A DNA stretch of 64,000 nt from Isochrysis galbana (GCA_018136815.1 CM030931.1:7920550-7984549); one strand, 5' to 3'; numbered from the stretch's first letter, positions 30,374-41,761 are shown. The notes: generated from the letters alone by a model not told the origin. Numbers and translations are program-made.

Positions 30374-31240
30374 CGCGGAGAGAGGGGGGGGGGGTGAAGC
30401 GAGAGGGGGCGGGGCAGAGAGGAGGAGAGAGGGGGAGGGAGAAGGAGGGTTGGAGGGGGAAGAGGTTAAGAAGTGGGCCGAGGAGACCAATATATCAGAG
30501 GAGAGAGAGGGCCAGAGGGAGAGGGGGGCAGCAGCAGGGATTAAGGAAGGATTCCTCTCTTCTTCACCGTCATCAGCATATTATCTTGTTCTGTCTCTCC
30601 CCTTCACCTTCTCTTTTCTTTCCTGCTTCCCCCCCCCCCCCCCCATCTTCTTCCTCCCCTTTTTCTTGCCCAAGATGCTTTCTTCTTCTATTCATAGAGA
30701 GTAGTCCTCTTTGCCTCTTGTTGTGGCTCTCTCTCGAGATAGTCTTCTCCTCATCGTCCTTCTCGCCCCGCTCTTCTCGAGGGCGACGCGGGCAACCCAA
30801 TTACAATAGAAGAAGAGATTCTCTAAAGTAATAGTTTCAACTGTCTCTCTCTCGAGCGCGAGTGCGGCCGGCCTTTTTTCCCCTTCTTCTTTCTTGGAGG
30901 AGTAATTCTAGGGTGTTCGGGGAGTACTCTCTTCCGCAAGAGGCGCGCTGAACCTCTCGCTCTCGTCATCTCATCCTCTCCCTTCATCTCCATCATAGCA
31001 ATACGTTCTGTATCTCCCCTCTCCCTCTCTTTCTCTACTTTTGTTCTCTCCCGCCTATGCTCTTCTCCCCCTCACGCTGCCCCTCGCTGCCCTTCTTCTT
31101 TTTTGCTTGCCCCCCCCCCTCTCCATCTTCCCCCCCCCCTCTCCCTCTCTCCCTCTCCCTCTCCCTCCCTCTCTCTCCCCCTCTCTCTCCCTCTCTCTCT
31201 CTCTTGTTGATTGGCCGTTGCCGCGTTATGTAGCTCTCCC
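30374..31240. other. long purine/pyrimidine low-complexity block upstream of the CBS gene
   Basis: G/A-rich on the plus strand to about 30540, then C/T-rich with C-runs (30626-30642, 31111-31136) and CTCTCC repeats to 31203. It contains the CBS gene leader; no other gene was recognised. The purine-to-pyrimidine switch could let the DNA fold back or form triplex structure. Confidence 0.45.
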
Positions 31241-32454
31241 CATTGCTCGGCGCATCACCGCGTGTGTTGCTTCATCTCAAGAAGCAAGAAGGCACCGGTG
31301 CCACCCGCGTGTCCCCCGTATTCCCATGGCCTCCTCGACTCAGGCTCTCTAGATGCCCCACGCTTCAGTAGAGGCTTGAGCATGCTGGGCGTGCCAACTA
31401 GAGCTAGCTTGGTGGGCGTGCCGTGCCGAGCGCCCTTCCCTTGCCTCCCGTGTGAGGTCATTAGGTCATGAGGTCGCGTTCCGTCGAAAGTGGATCATCG
31501 AATGTGAATGTCCATATAGATATTAGTTTTCACATCGTACACATCTTGCATGTTGTCGGTACTAACATTCCTTCAAAGGAACAATCCGACTTGCTATTTT
31601 TAGTAACAGCTCGCTTATACTAGTAGCGATAATAGCCGCTATCCCTATCCGTAGTCTGTAGTACCGTAGATGAAACGTTTGAGTGAGCGTTATTGCCTAG
31701 TACAAACATTTTTTTTGCCTTCTTTGAGTGTGAACCAGGTGTGTCCTTGCCGCACCGCCACCAAGGCATAAGTGCTGACATAAGGCATAAGGCCGCGGTC
31801 GAATGCGATTGCTTTTGAAGATAGTATAGAGCTCCCCCGTGCGACCTTTGGCCTTTGGCCCTGCCCCACCGATTTCCGTTTTCTCACGGTGGGCCGAGAA
31901 TTAAAAAGTTACCTTTAGCAACACTGGAAAAAAGCAATCTCATCCACACTAGTAACCCACCGGTGTCTTCTGCCACCGGTGCTTTCTCATCAAAACGGTG
32001 GTCGCTTCAGGCAGTATCATTGGCGCAGGCGCCATCGCGCGCACAAATACGGTCCAAGTTTCCGCCAACGAAACGACAAAGTAAACCTGGGGCGGGTTCC
32101 CACTGCCACGCAACGCATCGGGCCCAGCCGCTCAACACATGTGCTCAAGCCCACTTTTGGCGAGGCGTGCTGCGTTGGCGGAGTCTGGCATGAGTCTCCC
32201 TCAAGGCGTGCGTGTGGTAGGCGCACACGTCTCTTGGGTCTTGCAAAGTTCGTTCTCACCTCACAACCACCAGCCGATTCGAGACCGAGTCGGCTCATCG
32301 CCGATTCAAAGAGGAGAGAGTAGACGGCGGGTGCGACGGGCCTTACGCACAACACCATTTCCCGCGGCTACCGTCCGCCCAATGTGGATGGCGTGCGCGC
32401 GCGCCCAGGCGTGCTGGCGAGCAGAAAGCCCGCAAGGCTACTAAAAGGTTTGGG
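31241..32454. other. intergenic, nothing recognised
   Basis: Short GC hairpins occur around 31860-31990 (CCCACCG/CGGTGGG, CACCGGTG). No gene was supported on either strand. Confidence 0.35.
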
Positions 32455-34347
32455 CTATCGGCGCATTTGCCCACCCCACGGGCGCTTCTGGATGCGACGC
32501 CCTCCGCCGAATTTTCGCTGCGGCTGTTGCTGTCCTGTCCGCGCCGACGTACTACCGCATACCTTCCCAGCGGGCCACTGCACTGCACGTCGGTCAACCG
32601 GCAGCGCTAGCTGCCGTATCCCGCCGCACGGCGCGCCACTCGATGCCGCCGGCGACTGGGCTGACCTCTTTGAGCGTCGCTCCGCATGCGCAACCGCTTG
32701 TGCTAACTCGGCGACGTCCGGTAGAAAGGCGTCGTAATGCACGCCACCCTGGTACAGGATGTGCACCGTACCAACGACGCCCCGGCCTGAATTGCAGCGC
32801 GCTGGTGCATCGAAACACGAAATGCGCTCGTACCCACCGCGGCACTTCTCGTAGACCCAGACATTGACGCCCATCAGGTGAGAGCACGCGGCCATTTCAA
32901 TGCCGCCACCCCAGCCCGAACGGGCGATGCGCGCTGCGTACACCTGCGGCGTGACGCCCGAGTCCCACCGCACCCACTTGTGCACGGGCGTGTCAGCGAT
33001 CCGGTGTTGCGCATTGGCCACAACCCATTGTGCCAACTGCTGCCGCAGCACAGCCGCCGACGGAACGGCGGCCACGTGGCGCTCGCTGGCCGACATGCGA
33101 TTCAACCCATAACGAAGTGAGTGGAAGAGGCAAGATCCATCGCCTGGTTGCCGGGCCACGCGCCCCTTCCGGAGGAGCAACGGCGTCGAGGCGCCACCAA
33201 AGATGCCCTTTCTCCCTGGCTGTGCGTCGGGATGCCGGTCACGCGCCTTTTTGTAGTGCGGACAGCGCGCTGAGTCGTGCGGGCCGTCGCACTTGTCGCA
33301 GCGCACCGGCTTGAGGGGCGTGGAACCAGGGGCGGCCGGCGGTGGGAGCATCTGCGGCGGGGGAAGAGAAGAGGAGGAGGCTGCCGGATTGGCGGCCTTG
33401 CAGAAAGTAGACCGTGCCGCGGTTGCCTGGTCACGGGCGGGAGGCGTGGACGCAGCCATCAACAGTGGGCTGCGGCTGCGTGTGGTCACCGACGTGATGA
33501 ACGGCCTTCCTATTGAGCCCCTCGCCGCTTTTGCTGGCTGGCTGGCGATTTCCTCCGAATTTTTCCTCTTCCCAGTCGGAGGCCGCCTCGTTGCTAGCAC
33601 GATGGCTGCATCTTGCGAGGGGTCCGATTGCGGCAGCACGCCGCACTGCACCCCTTCGGTGTTCGCGCGATCTGGTGGAATTGAAGCAAGCGATGCCGCT
33701 TTCGGCACTCTCTGTCCTGTTGGTGCCGAAGCCGAGGTCTCTCGACTCACGCTGCTCACAGAGGCGGCCAGCGCGCTGACAGCTGGGTCAGAGATTGTCT
33801 TTCTGCTCAGCGATTCCACACATTCAACCGGAAGCGCTGCTTGGTCCACCGCGTTTACAAGCCGAGTGTGCGGCGGTGACGATGATGCGGAGGAAGAGGT
33901 AGAGGCATCAGATGACGCGGAGTGGCCAGAGCCTGCCGCGGCGAGCGGCGGTGAGATTTCGCTGAGCTTGCGCCGCCGCTTTGCTTTGCGCCTCTCCTTT
34001 GCACGCAAGGGACTGACCGGTTTGCAGCCGTCCGGCAGGGCGCCGACGTGCACGGGCGCGGAAGGCCAATGACGAGGCGTGGATTCGATCTGTTTGTGCG
34101 AGTGCGAGTGGGTGTCCTCATCCGCGCCAGTGATAGGGCAACCGCGAGTTGTCATCGCTTCCGGCTGCGCGAGCTTCTGTGCCTCACGTAGCGGCGAGGG
34201 CCCACCGGCCGATGAGGAGGCAGGCCTGGCGTCGCGTTTCCGCTTGGGCGATGGTCGGAGACGCAGACGCAGCACATTGTGCACCCAGTCCCTCGCACGG
34301 TGCGACGGGCGCGGCTTGGGCTCAGTAGGCCGCAGGCGGCCGCCCAT
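32455..34347 (-). CDS. OTU-family cysteine protease with CCHC zinc knuckle
   Basis: Single-exon frame of 630 residues from the ATG at 34347; the open frame further upstream is simple-sequence and was not used. The first two thirds are disordered and rich in Ser/Ala/Pro with basic clusters (ERRKAKRRRKL), which may be nuclear localisation signals. Then comes a zinc knuckle (CDKCDGPHDSARCPHYKK) and the OTU domain: ARQPGDGSCLFHSLRYGL (Asp, and nucleophile Cys), WGGGIEMAACSHLMGVNVWV and VHILYQGGVHYDAF (catalytic His). OTU enzymes remove ubiquitin or ubiquitin-like modifiers. The knuckle suggests binding of nucleic acid or a protein partner. The triad looks complete, so an active enzyme is likely. 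The substrate is unknown. Confidence 0.85.
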   Translation of the reverse strand: MGGRLRPTEPKPRPSHRARDWVHNVLRLRLRPSPKRKRDARPASSSAGGPSPLREAQKLAQPEAMTTRGCPITGADEDTHSHSHKQIESTPRHWPSAPVHVGALPDGCKPVSPLRAKERRKAKRRRKLSEISPPLAAAGSGHSASSDASTSSSASSSPPHTRLVNAVDQAALPVECVESLSRKTISDPAVSALAASVSSVSRETSASAPTGQRVPKAASLASIPPDRANTEGVQCGVLPQSDPSQDAAIVLATRRPPTGKRKNSEEIASQPAKAARGSIGRPFITSVTTRSRSPLLMAASTPPARDQATAARSTFCKAANPAASSSSLPPPQMLPPPAAPGSTPLKPVRCDKCDGPHDSARCPHYKKARDRHPDAQPGRKGIFGGASTPLLLRKGRVARQPGDGSCLFHSLRYGLNRMSASERHVAAVPSAAVLRQQLAQWVVANAQHRIADTPVHKWVRWDSGVTPQVYAARIARSGWGGGIEMAACSHLMGVNVWVYEKCRGGYERISCFDAPARCNSGRGVVGTVHILYQGGVHYDAFLPDVAELAQAVAHAERRSKRSAQSPAASSGAPCGGIRQLALPVDRRAVQWPAGKVCGSTSARTGQQQPQRKFGGGRRIQKRPWGGQMRR

Positions 34348-34842
34348 CTCAGCGGAGGGATGAGAGAAGGAGAGTGTGGGCTTTGGGAGGAGGGCTGGGG
34401 AAGTGGGGGAGCTCTCCCGTGTGTGTGCCGTGTGTGTGCGCGCACGGCAGCGGGACGGAGTGACGGCCACCGCCTCTTCCCCGTGTTGGAGCAGGGTAGC
34501 AGTCGAGTCGGGGGGAAGGGGAGGGGGAGAGGGAGAGCACACTGTCGGTGGAGGAGAGAGCAAGAGTGGGGGGCGGAGGAGAGGAAGCCGAGGGGAAATG
34601 GTGGAGGAGAGGGGGGGAGAGAGGAGGAAGAAAGAGGGGGGGGGAGAGGGAAGGAGACGATACGTAGTCTGATAGATGATGATACGATGTTTGGGAGGAG
34701 AGAAGAGAGAGGCGGGCGGAGGGGGGAGGGGGGCTCGAAGGGAGACGGGAGCGAGGAAGAGGGGCGAAGGGGAGGGGGGGGGGGGGGGGGGCGGCGAGGG
34801 GGGGGGGGGGGGGGGCGTGGAGAGAGGGCCCGAGAGAGGGCT

Positions 34843-34889
<47 letters not shown>

Positions 34890-35039
34890 TCGAAGGCGAG
34901 AGTGGCTCTCTCTCCCTCCTCCCGTGCTCTTCTATTAAACAGCTTTGCGGCCAGTGCCCCCCCTCCCCCCTCGCACGCGCCATGAAGCTTCCTCCCTCGT
35001 CGGGTTCTCTCTCCTCGCAGTCTCCCCCTCCCTCCCTCT

Positions 35040-35116
<77 letters not shown>

Positions 35117-35470
35117 GTAACGCCACCGGGCGAACCTTCGGCAAAAAACAAACCCGTCCCGTGTCAGACCCCCTGCGTCCACGCCCCGCCTGGACGGATC
35201 AAGGCGGGGGGGAGAGGGGGGGAGGGGGCATGCGCCATGCAAGCCATAAGCCGTGGGATAGGAGATAGAAGAACCCATAGGATTTGCGTGGCATCGTGCC
35301 ATCCGTGTAGGCCTGCAATAAATAAAAAAGAAAAGAACGAGGACGAGTAGAAGAATGTCCTTGTCGTTGGTAAAGGACTCAACCAATATCAACCAAAAGA
35401 AGACTCTCTCAAGCATCAAGCATCACTGCTCAAGACTCAACACCGACACCCAAAATTGCATGCATAGCTA
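34348..35470. repeat. low-complexity block with G-runs and a long (CT)n microsatellite
   Basis: G/A-rich to about 34830 with G-runs (34777-34791, 34800-34815), a (CT)n at 34848-34886, and a longer (CT)n of about 33 units at 35047-35114. It contains the leader of the OTU gene on the coding strand; the rest to 35470 shows no gene. Confidence 0.7.
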
Positions 35471-38397
35471 GATCTAGACCTAGATGGGAAATACAGCCAA
35501 GGGGGTTCCAAATACAGTAAATACAGTCTGTATTTGGCCTTCGTCCAAATACAGTCAAATACAGTACCAAATACAGTACGGGGGGGGGGCTCCCATGTTA
35601 CAAGTTACAAGCCCCCCCCCCCGTCCCGTCGCCCCTCTCCCCTCTCCCTCTCGTTGTCGCTGTCGCCCCTCCCCCCTCCCCCCTCCCTCCCTCACCTCTC
35701 ACTCTCACCACAAGCATGTACCAGCCCATCTCGAACGGAACCTCGCGCTCCGCGCTGGACTCCCGCGAGAGCCAGCTCAGCCGGCTCGACGAGGCCGCCA
35801 CTGTCGTCGAGCTGCCAGCAGGAGCAGCAGCGGGCAGCACTGCACCACAGTTGCAGTGGGCGTCCCTCCTCGATGGAGCGCATGGCCGAGGAAGCCGCTG
35901 TGGTGTTGAGGAGGAGGGAGAGCCTGCGCGCGCGCGCGATGATACGGGGAGCACGATCTTCAATGTGCTCCCTGCGCGCGCAACCGGGCTGAGTCAGCTC
36001 ACGTCCCAAGGCCAAGGGCGGAAGCGCTCGGCGACAGCAAAGCGTGTCGACCCAGTGTGGGATTGTGTGGTGATCCTCAATGAGGAGGACACCAGCAACC
36101 CACATTGGAAGTGCATCGGCTGCGGTGTTTCGCGCCATGGCGGGGCAACCCGCGTTGTTGACCATCTCTTAGGTCGCAGCATGTCAGCCCCTTGCACAGC
36201 CAACGACCCATCTTTCCTTTTGCTCCTGGACAGGGTGCGAAAGAACGAGTTGACGAAGGGCGACAAGAAGCGGCACAAGTTGGCTGTGAGGCAGGTGGAT
36301 GCAGCGGCTGCTTCGTCGTCACCATTTTCAAAGCCGGAAGCGAATATGGAGAAGCATGTCCAGCCCAAGCTCAATAACACTGGTGGTCAATCGACATTGT
36401 GCTTTAATGTGGCGGCAAGAGATGCGTGCGATGCGGCGATCGCCGAGTTGTTTTATGCCTGCAACATCCCGGCTGCGATTGCTGACCATCCAAAATTCAA
36501 GGCGATGATTGCCGCGTTGAAGACGGCACATCCATCATACAAGGGGCCAACGCGCAAAAATTTGCATGGTGTGTTGTTGGATCAGACTACGGCTAGGCTG
36601 CAGCGTGAGCTTGGTCCGCTACGTGAGCAAATTCTCAACAAAACATGCTCGATTGTGTCGGATGGTTGGGATAATGTGGTGAAGGATCATTTGATCAATT
36701 TCTTGTTTGGCAATCCTGGGTGCATGTTGTTTGATGGCACAATCAAGGTGGCAAGTAGCGATTCAGAAAATTCTGAATTCATTGCTGAGATGATGCGTCA
36801 ACGCATTGAGAAACATGGTCGATTGAACTTTGTTCAAGTCGTCACAGATACATGTAGCACGATGAAGGCAGCTTGGAGAATCTTGGAGAAGCATTATAAG
36901 TGGCTCACCGCCACATGTTGTGGGACACACGTTCTCAGTCTTGAGTTGAAAGACTTTGCAAAAGTGCCGGAGGTAGCAAATGTCATTTCGAAGGTCGGCA
37001 ACGTCTTATCTTTATTTTGGGGTCGCTCGAGGTGGCCACGCACCAAGCTTCGAGAGACCATTGCTGCAAATCATGGTAAAGAATTCGGCTTATACCGCGC
37101 AAAGCAAACTCGTTTTGCCGGCAAATTCCGTGAGATGTCTCGAATGCTCCGGGTGAAAACTGAGTTGCAACAAGTTGTGGTGACGATGGAATATGCGGCG
37201 CATAAGTTTTCGTGTGGGGGGCGATCGGCAATCGGCGACGATGATGGCGAGTTGGATGCAGACATTGGAAAGAAGGTGAAGGCCATTGTTCTTGATGATG
37301 AGGGGTTCTGGAAAACACTCACACTCATACTGCATGTGGCTATGCCTGTTGTCAAACTCTTGCGTTTGATGGACAGCAACTCGTTTTGCATGGGCAAAGT
37401 TTACGATAGGATGTTCATGATCGGCCAACGCATGGAGGCAATGCAAGATAAGGTCCCTTGGTTCAAGAAATTGGCAAAGCTTCATGCTGATCGCTGGGAA
37501 TACCTTCATTCACCTATGCACGCGGCGGGGTATGCGTTGGATCCGGAGTTCATGCAAACAGTGGGCGACTTGGATGATGCGACCATGGACGGCTTGCATA
37601 CGATTTTCGATCGCCTTTGCTTGCGTGATGCCATCTTGGAATCCCCTAACCCAGAGCAAGCTTGGACAGAATATTCCACTTCCACCCCCGAAGTTGTGCA
37701 ACGAGTCGCAAAGGTTGAGAGGGAGTTTGCTCTGTTTCAAAACGGTACTGGTGCTTTCTCTCGGCCATCTGCAATCGAAAACGCCAAAGTTATGGAGCCA
37801 TCTCAATGGTGGACAATGTACGGCAAACATGTTCCAATGCTTGCAGCCATTGCACAACAAGTTTTGTCCCAACCAACAGCAGCGTCAGCTGCTGAACGCA
37901 ATTGGTCGGTGTATGGCCAAATTCATTCTCAAGCGCGTTCGCGTATGGCCCATCACGTGGCGGATAAGTTGGTTTTTTGTCACGAGTCCATGCATGTGCA
38001 AATGCGTGTGCAAAGCGCTGGTTGGCGTCCAGATGTTCCGAAGTGGGAGAGTGATGATGACAGCGATGAGGATGATGAGGACGATTGGCTTGGTGATGAT
38101 GCTGTGCACCCCAGTGCTGAGTGTATTCAGAAGTTGCTCATTTGAGGACCATATCCATACACCACACACCATGTTGTGAAGATCACAAGATCACAAACGA
38201 TCACAATATCGCACCATCGCACTACAGACCACAGACCTGTATGCGTCGTCGCGTTGTCTGCTACTACTTCACTACTTCTACTTCTACTTCCAAATACGGG
38301 GGCAAATACGGAGGGGGTTTCAAATACGGCAAATACGGTCTGTTTTTGGTCTGCGTACAAATACGGTGAATACGTATTTCCCATCTAGGGATCTAGA
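35471..38397 (+). mobile_element. complete hAT transposon, 2,911 bp, TSD GATCTAGA
   Basis: Element 35479-38389 has terminal inverted repeats CCTAGATGGGAAATAC and perfect 8-bp target duplications GATCTAGA (35471-35478, 38390-38397). Both ends are packed with subterminal repeats: AAATACAGT on the left (35517-35578) and CAAATACGG on the right (38289-38366). It contains one full-length open transposase. The perfect TSD and the intact gene suggest a young, potentially active copy. Confidence 0.93.
35716..38145 (+). CDS. hAT transposase (BED finger, hAT dimerisation domain)
   Basis: Uninterrupted 809-residue frame. A BED-type zinc finger lies near residues 132-160 (WKCIGC, then RVVDHLLG). The RNase-H-like core follows: SDGWDN for the first Asp, VVTDTCSTM for the second, then CGTHVLSLELKDF. 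The C-terminal hAT dimerisation region is clear (WWTMYGKHVPMLAAIAQQVL, SAAERNWSVYGQIHSQARSR). The tail is strongly acidic (DDDSDEDDEDD). hAT enzymes cut and paste the element and make 8-bp target duplications, matching those seen. No disabling change was noticed. Confidence 0.93.
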   Translation: MYQPISNGTSRSALDSRESQLSRLDEAATVVELPAGAAAGSTAPQLQWASLLDGAHGRGSRCGVEEEGEPARARDDTGSTIFNVLPARATGLSQLTSQGQGRKRSATAKRVDPVWDCVVILNEEDTSNPHWKCIGCGVSRHGGATRVVDHLLGRSMSAPCTANDPSFLLLLDRVRKNELTKGDKKRHKLAVRQVDAAAASSSPFSKPEANMEKHVQPKLNNTGGQSTLCFNVAARDACDAAIAELFYACNIPAAIADHPKFKAMIAALKTAHPSYKGPTRKNLHGVLLDQTTARLQRELGPLREQILNKTCSIVSDGWDNVVKDHLINFLFGNPGCMLFDGTIKVASSDSENSEFIAEMMRQRIEKHGRLNFVQVVTDTCSTMKAAWRILEKHYKWLTATCCGTHVLSLELKDFAKVPEVANVISKVGNVLSLFWGRSRWPRTKLRETIAANHGKEFGLYRAKQTRFAGKFREMSRMLRVKTELQQVVVTMEYAAHKFSCGGRSAIGDDDGELDADIGKKVKAIVLDDEGFWKTLTLILHVAMPVVKLLRLMDSNSFCMGKVYDRMFMIGQRMEAMQDKVPWFKKLAKLHADRWEYLHSPMHAAGYALDPEFMQTVGDLDDATMDGLHTIFDRLCLRDAILESPNPEQAWTEYSTSTPEVVQRVAKVEREFALFQNGTGAFSRPSAIENAKVMEPSQWWTMYGKHVPMLAAIAQQVLSQPTAASAAERNWSVYGQIHSQARSRMAHHVADKLVFCHESMHVQMRVQSAGWRPDVPKWESDDDSDEDDEDDWLGDDAVHPSAECIQKLLI

Positions 38398-38753
38398 TTT
38401 AGATGGAGTCAAAGTTTGTATAAACAGTCAATCAATCAATCAATCAATCAATAATAATGAGCATATGTACCGCTACTGCTACTAGAGACTTGCTGCACCA
38501 ACACGCCAAGCGACGACACTCATGACTCTGCACCACCAACAACAACGACAACGACACAACGACACAACGACACAACGACCCACAAGCTCATTGGGTATTG
38601 GAAGAAAAACGAGCGAGGCGTTCAGCATACGTTGAACAAATAATGAAGAGTAAATAAGGTTTGAGGACGAACAAAAACAAAAGCCAGAGCCAAAGAGGCA
38701 AGAGGCCGCGCGACCTCAGGTGCGGTGTTGCTTTTTTGACTGATACCCCTCCA
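38398..38753. other. spacer between the two hAT elements
   Basis: Contains a TCAA tetranucleotide repeat (about 38428-38450) and a CACAACGA repeat (about 38550-38580). No gene was recognised. Confidence 0.4.
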
Positions 38754-41215
38754 TGAGCAGACCCAGATGGGACAACAGGTACAAGGTCAACAGGTTTCGG
38801 GGGCCTGTTGCTGTTAAGAGGACCTGTTAACAGGTCGCAATAGGTCCGTAACAGGTCCAAAAAAAAACGAGTGATACTAACATTATAAAGTTATACTAGT
38901 AAGTAGTAAGTGTTACTCTTCAGTCTTCAGACTCGGGTTCATCCACAACCATCTCCAACTCCCAAGGCAAAACACGAGACTCCCAATCCAACAACAAATC
39001 ATCGAGGAGAAGATTGGTGTGACACCTCACCAACCTTTCCACTACAGTCTGCCCCAACCTATTCCTTTTCTTGGAATGGATCCAATCTTGCACAGACCAA
39101 GAACGCTCACAACCAGACGCAGAACAGGACAATGCGAGAAGACGACATGCGGCCCACTGCAAGTGAGGGAACATTGTGAGGTAAACATTTGCCCATTTGT
39201 ACGATGCCATCGAACGTGCTCGCTGAGAGAAAGCCACTTCGTCGGTGAAATCATGCATGCCACTCAGTACAGCCTCTTGAAAGTCGCCCAGCTCGGCCAG
39301 CAAATCAGGCAACGGATGCTCGTCCGTTGCCATCTGACGCAGGCACTGCTTCAGGTCTTGCAGCTCACGGCTACTATGCCTGCGGCGGCAAAACTCAGGC
39401 TCCAAACAATAGGCGGCTGTCATCACAGGGGCGTGAAGGTATTCCCACCGAGCCATGAAGAGCTCGTGTATTTTGTGCCGGACAGAAGCGGAAACGCCGG
39501 GAAGTACACCTTGCTTGAAGTGTTGATCTATTTGAAGGAGGTAAGCATAAACTTTTCCCAGATTGGCACCGAGCTTGCCGTCCGTCAGCCGAAGAAGACG
39601 ATAGACGGGCTCCATGATCGCAATCCCAGTTGTAATGGTTCCCAACAGCTCCTCTGAACGAATGATTCGCTTGCAGTCGGCCGCCTTGCCGCGTTGCTCG
39701 CTTGGCAGCTTCTGAACCCACGTCGAGAATACGGGATCGATGACCAGTTGCTCTAGAACAAAGTGCACGTTTTTGTATCGCGTGATCATCAAAAGCGTCG
39801 AGGCAAACCTGGTTTCAGCCGCCTTGAGTAGTTCCATGCCACCCTCCGGCCTCGCCTCACAGGCAACTTGCGCACAAAGCTCGCGGTATCGTGCAAGCGC
39901 TTTCTGGTGCGACGTTACAAAACTTACCACTTGGCGGACTTGCTCAATGGCGCGAGCCAAAAAGGGCTCGCCCCATGAGAACTCGCGATCGTTCAGGCTC
40001 TTCACGCGCACCTTGGGCTTGTCACTGCAGATGTTCCTCATGAAGTTATCCAAGCTGTGGGTTGGACAAATGAAAGTGAAAATGTGCGGGCACTCACGCG
40101 TTATCAAGGGGAAAGAAGCGGTGCAAGCTCCATCCATGCATACAGCTACGACATGCTGCGCGCCAAAGCCGTTGATGTGCTTCACGATGAAGTCCTTGAT
40201 GTATGCCGCGTCCTTCGTCGCGCCCGAGGTGTCTTGTGCTGCAATGAAATAGGAGCCAACAGGCAACGACGCAAGGCAATTGATGATGGGGCGGCTCTGG
40301 ACATTTGTCCAACCATCCGATATGAGGGTGACACCAGTGAGATCTGCGAGGGCTTGCATCTTCTGCCGCACTCCTTCGTCAAGCCGCGTGTCCAGCAATG
40401 GGAGCAACTTCTGCGTGAAGGTGCGCCGTGTCGGCAGCCGCAGGTCGTTGCCAGCGAGCAAGTTCTTTGAGCCGCATTTTGCGGTGACCGCTACCGCATT
40501 CCGGAAGAGCCTGTCGTCGACCAGGTCCAGGGGCAAGGCCCTCTTGACGATCACCTTGAGCCATGCTTCGGCGACCTGCTCAACGGTGATTGCCTGAAAG
40601 GGCTGGTGCTGAGCAGAGAGGGAGAAGGGTGGTGTGCAGGTATCCTCTGCAGCGATTGCGCGGCCCAGTGCACGGCTCTCTTCTTTGCCCATCTTCATTG
40701 CAGCCTTGTTCTCGGCGATGGTGGCGCGCCGCCGCAGCTCCTTCACCACCTCGGCGTGCCTGCTTAGCCATAGCGCCGTGGGTCTGCACAGCCGCACATT
40801 CCTATTCGGCAGCCCCCTATCCAAATGCTGCCGGATGTTCAGAGGCCCTCCGAAGTACGTGTGGTGACAGAACAGGCACTTCTTTGAGATACGCGAGTTC
40901 TTCACGCGCCCAACCCCCTCCTCGATGGTGGACCACTCAAGAGCACTGCCCTCCAGTGACTCCAGCGGCTGGCGGCCCCACTCTCCCTCGAACGAGGTCG
41001 AGGTAGCAATGGTGGACTCGTCGTCGCTAAGGGCGCTCTCAGACATCGCGAGCGCGCGGGCGAGCGAGGGGCCACGTTCCCGCCAAAGTTCCCGCCCTAA
41101 ATTTTACTTTGTACTTTGTAGACCTATTACCTGTTAATAGGTAACAGGTCTGGTAGACCTGTTGACCTGTTAATAGAACCTATTAGAAGCCTGTTGTCCC
41201 ATCTGGGTGAGCAGA
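38754..41215 (-). mobile_element. complete hAT transposon, 2,446 bp, TSD TGAGCAGA
   Basis: Element 38762-41207 has terminal inverted repeats CCCAGATGGGACAACAGG and perfect 8-bp duplications TGAGCAGA (38754-38761, 41208-41215). Subterminal ACAGGTC/ACCTGTT repeats fill both ends. The TIR start resembles that of the neighbouring element (C[CT]AGATGGGA), so the two are related families, but the subterminal motif is different. The transposase gene is intact and reads toward the other element. Confidence 0.94.
38920..41046 (-). CDS. hAT transposase, second family
   Basis: Uninterrupted 708-residue frame. A BED-type finger lies near residues 58-80 (CLFCHHTYFGGPLNIRQHL). The catalytic core contains SDGWTNVQSRPIINCLASL and AVCMDGACTASF, followed by CPTHSLDNFMRNI. 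The C-terminal hAT region reads FPHLQWAACRLLALSCSASG and ERSWSVQDWIHSKKRNRL. It is shorter than, and clearly diverged from, the transposase at 35716-38145. No stop or frameshift was seen. Confidence 0.93.
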   Translation of the reverse strand: MSESALSDDESTIATSTSFEGEWGRQPLESLEGSALEWSTIEEGVGRVKNSRISKKCLFCHHTYFGGPLNIRQHLDRGLPNRNVRLCRPTALWLSRHAEVVKELRRRATIAENKAAMKMGKEESRALGRAIAAEDTCTPPFSLSAQHQPFQAITVEQVAEAWLKVIVKRALPLDLVDDRLFRNAVAVTAKCGSKNLLAGNDLRLPTRRTFTQKLLPLLDTRLDEGVRQKMQALADLTGVTLISDGWTNVQSRPIINCLASLPVGSYFIAAQDTSGATKDAAYIKDFIVKHINGFGAQHVVAVCMDGACTASFPLITRECPHIFTFICPTHSLDNFMRNICSDKPKVRVKSLNDREFSWGEPFLARAIEQVRQVVSFVTSHQKALARYRELCAQVACEARPEGGMELLKAAETRFASTLLMITRYKNVHFVLEQLVIDPVFSTWVQKLPSEQRGKAADCKRIIRSEELLGTITTGIAIMEPVYRLLRLTDGKLGANLGKVYAYLLQIDQHFKQGVLPGVSASVRHKIHELFMARWEYLHAPVMTAAYCLEPEFCRRRHSSRELQDLKQCLRQMATDEHPLPDLLAELGDFQEAVLSGMHDFTDEVAFSQRARSMASYKWANVYLTMFPHLQWAACRLLALSCSASGCERSWSVQDWIHSKKRNRLGQTVVERLVRCHTNLLLDDLLLDWESRVLPWELEMVVDEPESED

Positions 41216-41721
41216 TGAGCAGGCGGGGCGTATGGGTTATGGGTTCACGTCGACACCCACAGAAATTTTGGAAAATCATGAATGCCCTAGGGACTAAAAA
41301 ACGAACGCGACAAAGATTTGTTTGAGTAACTCGAAAGGGTTGCCCTGACACATCCATTCAATTGCGAATTGGCGCGCGGCAGCATCGGCAATAGACCGAT
41401 GCTTCCGTCTTCTTTCGGTACATAGCACGGTTATTAGTTATTAGTACAAAATCCGACGACCGACCGACCGACGGCCGTTTCATCCACACCACACGAAAAG
41501 GAAGAGGGTGGCGGCGGAGCTATTCGAACTACTTTATGCCGAATAGTCAATCTTAGAACTGCCCCGCGTTCACCCTCCCCAACGGCAAGAGAAAAAAACC
41601 GCAATCCATACGTCGGAAAGTGTTTGGCTGTCATACTTCCTCAAAGAAAGAGATAAAGTAGCGTGTGTCGGAGAAAGAGGGGGGGGGGGGGGGGGGGGGG
41701 GGAGGGAGGGAGGGAGGGAGG

Positions 41722-41761
<40 letters not shown>

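Noticed and set aside
34349..35419. Upstream extension of the OTU frame and overlapping 356-codon frame
   Set aside because: They translate (CT)n and G-runs into Arg-Glu or Pro-Ser repeats; microsatellite, not protein.
35479..41207. One composite transposon spanning both hAT elements
   Set aside because: Each element has its own perfect TSD and distinct TIR, so they are two independent insertions.
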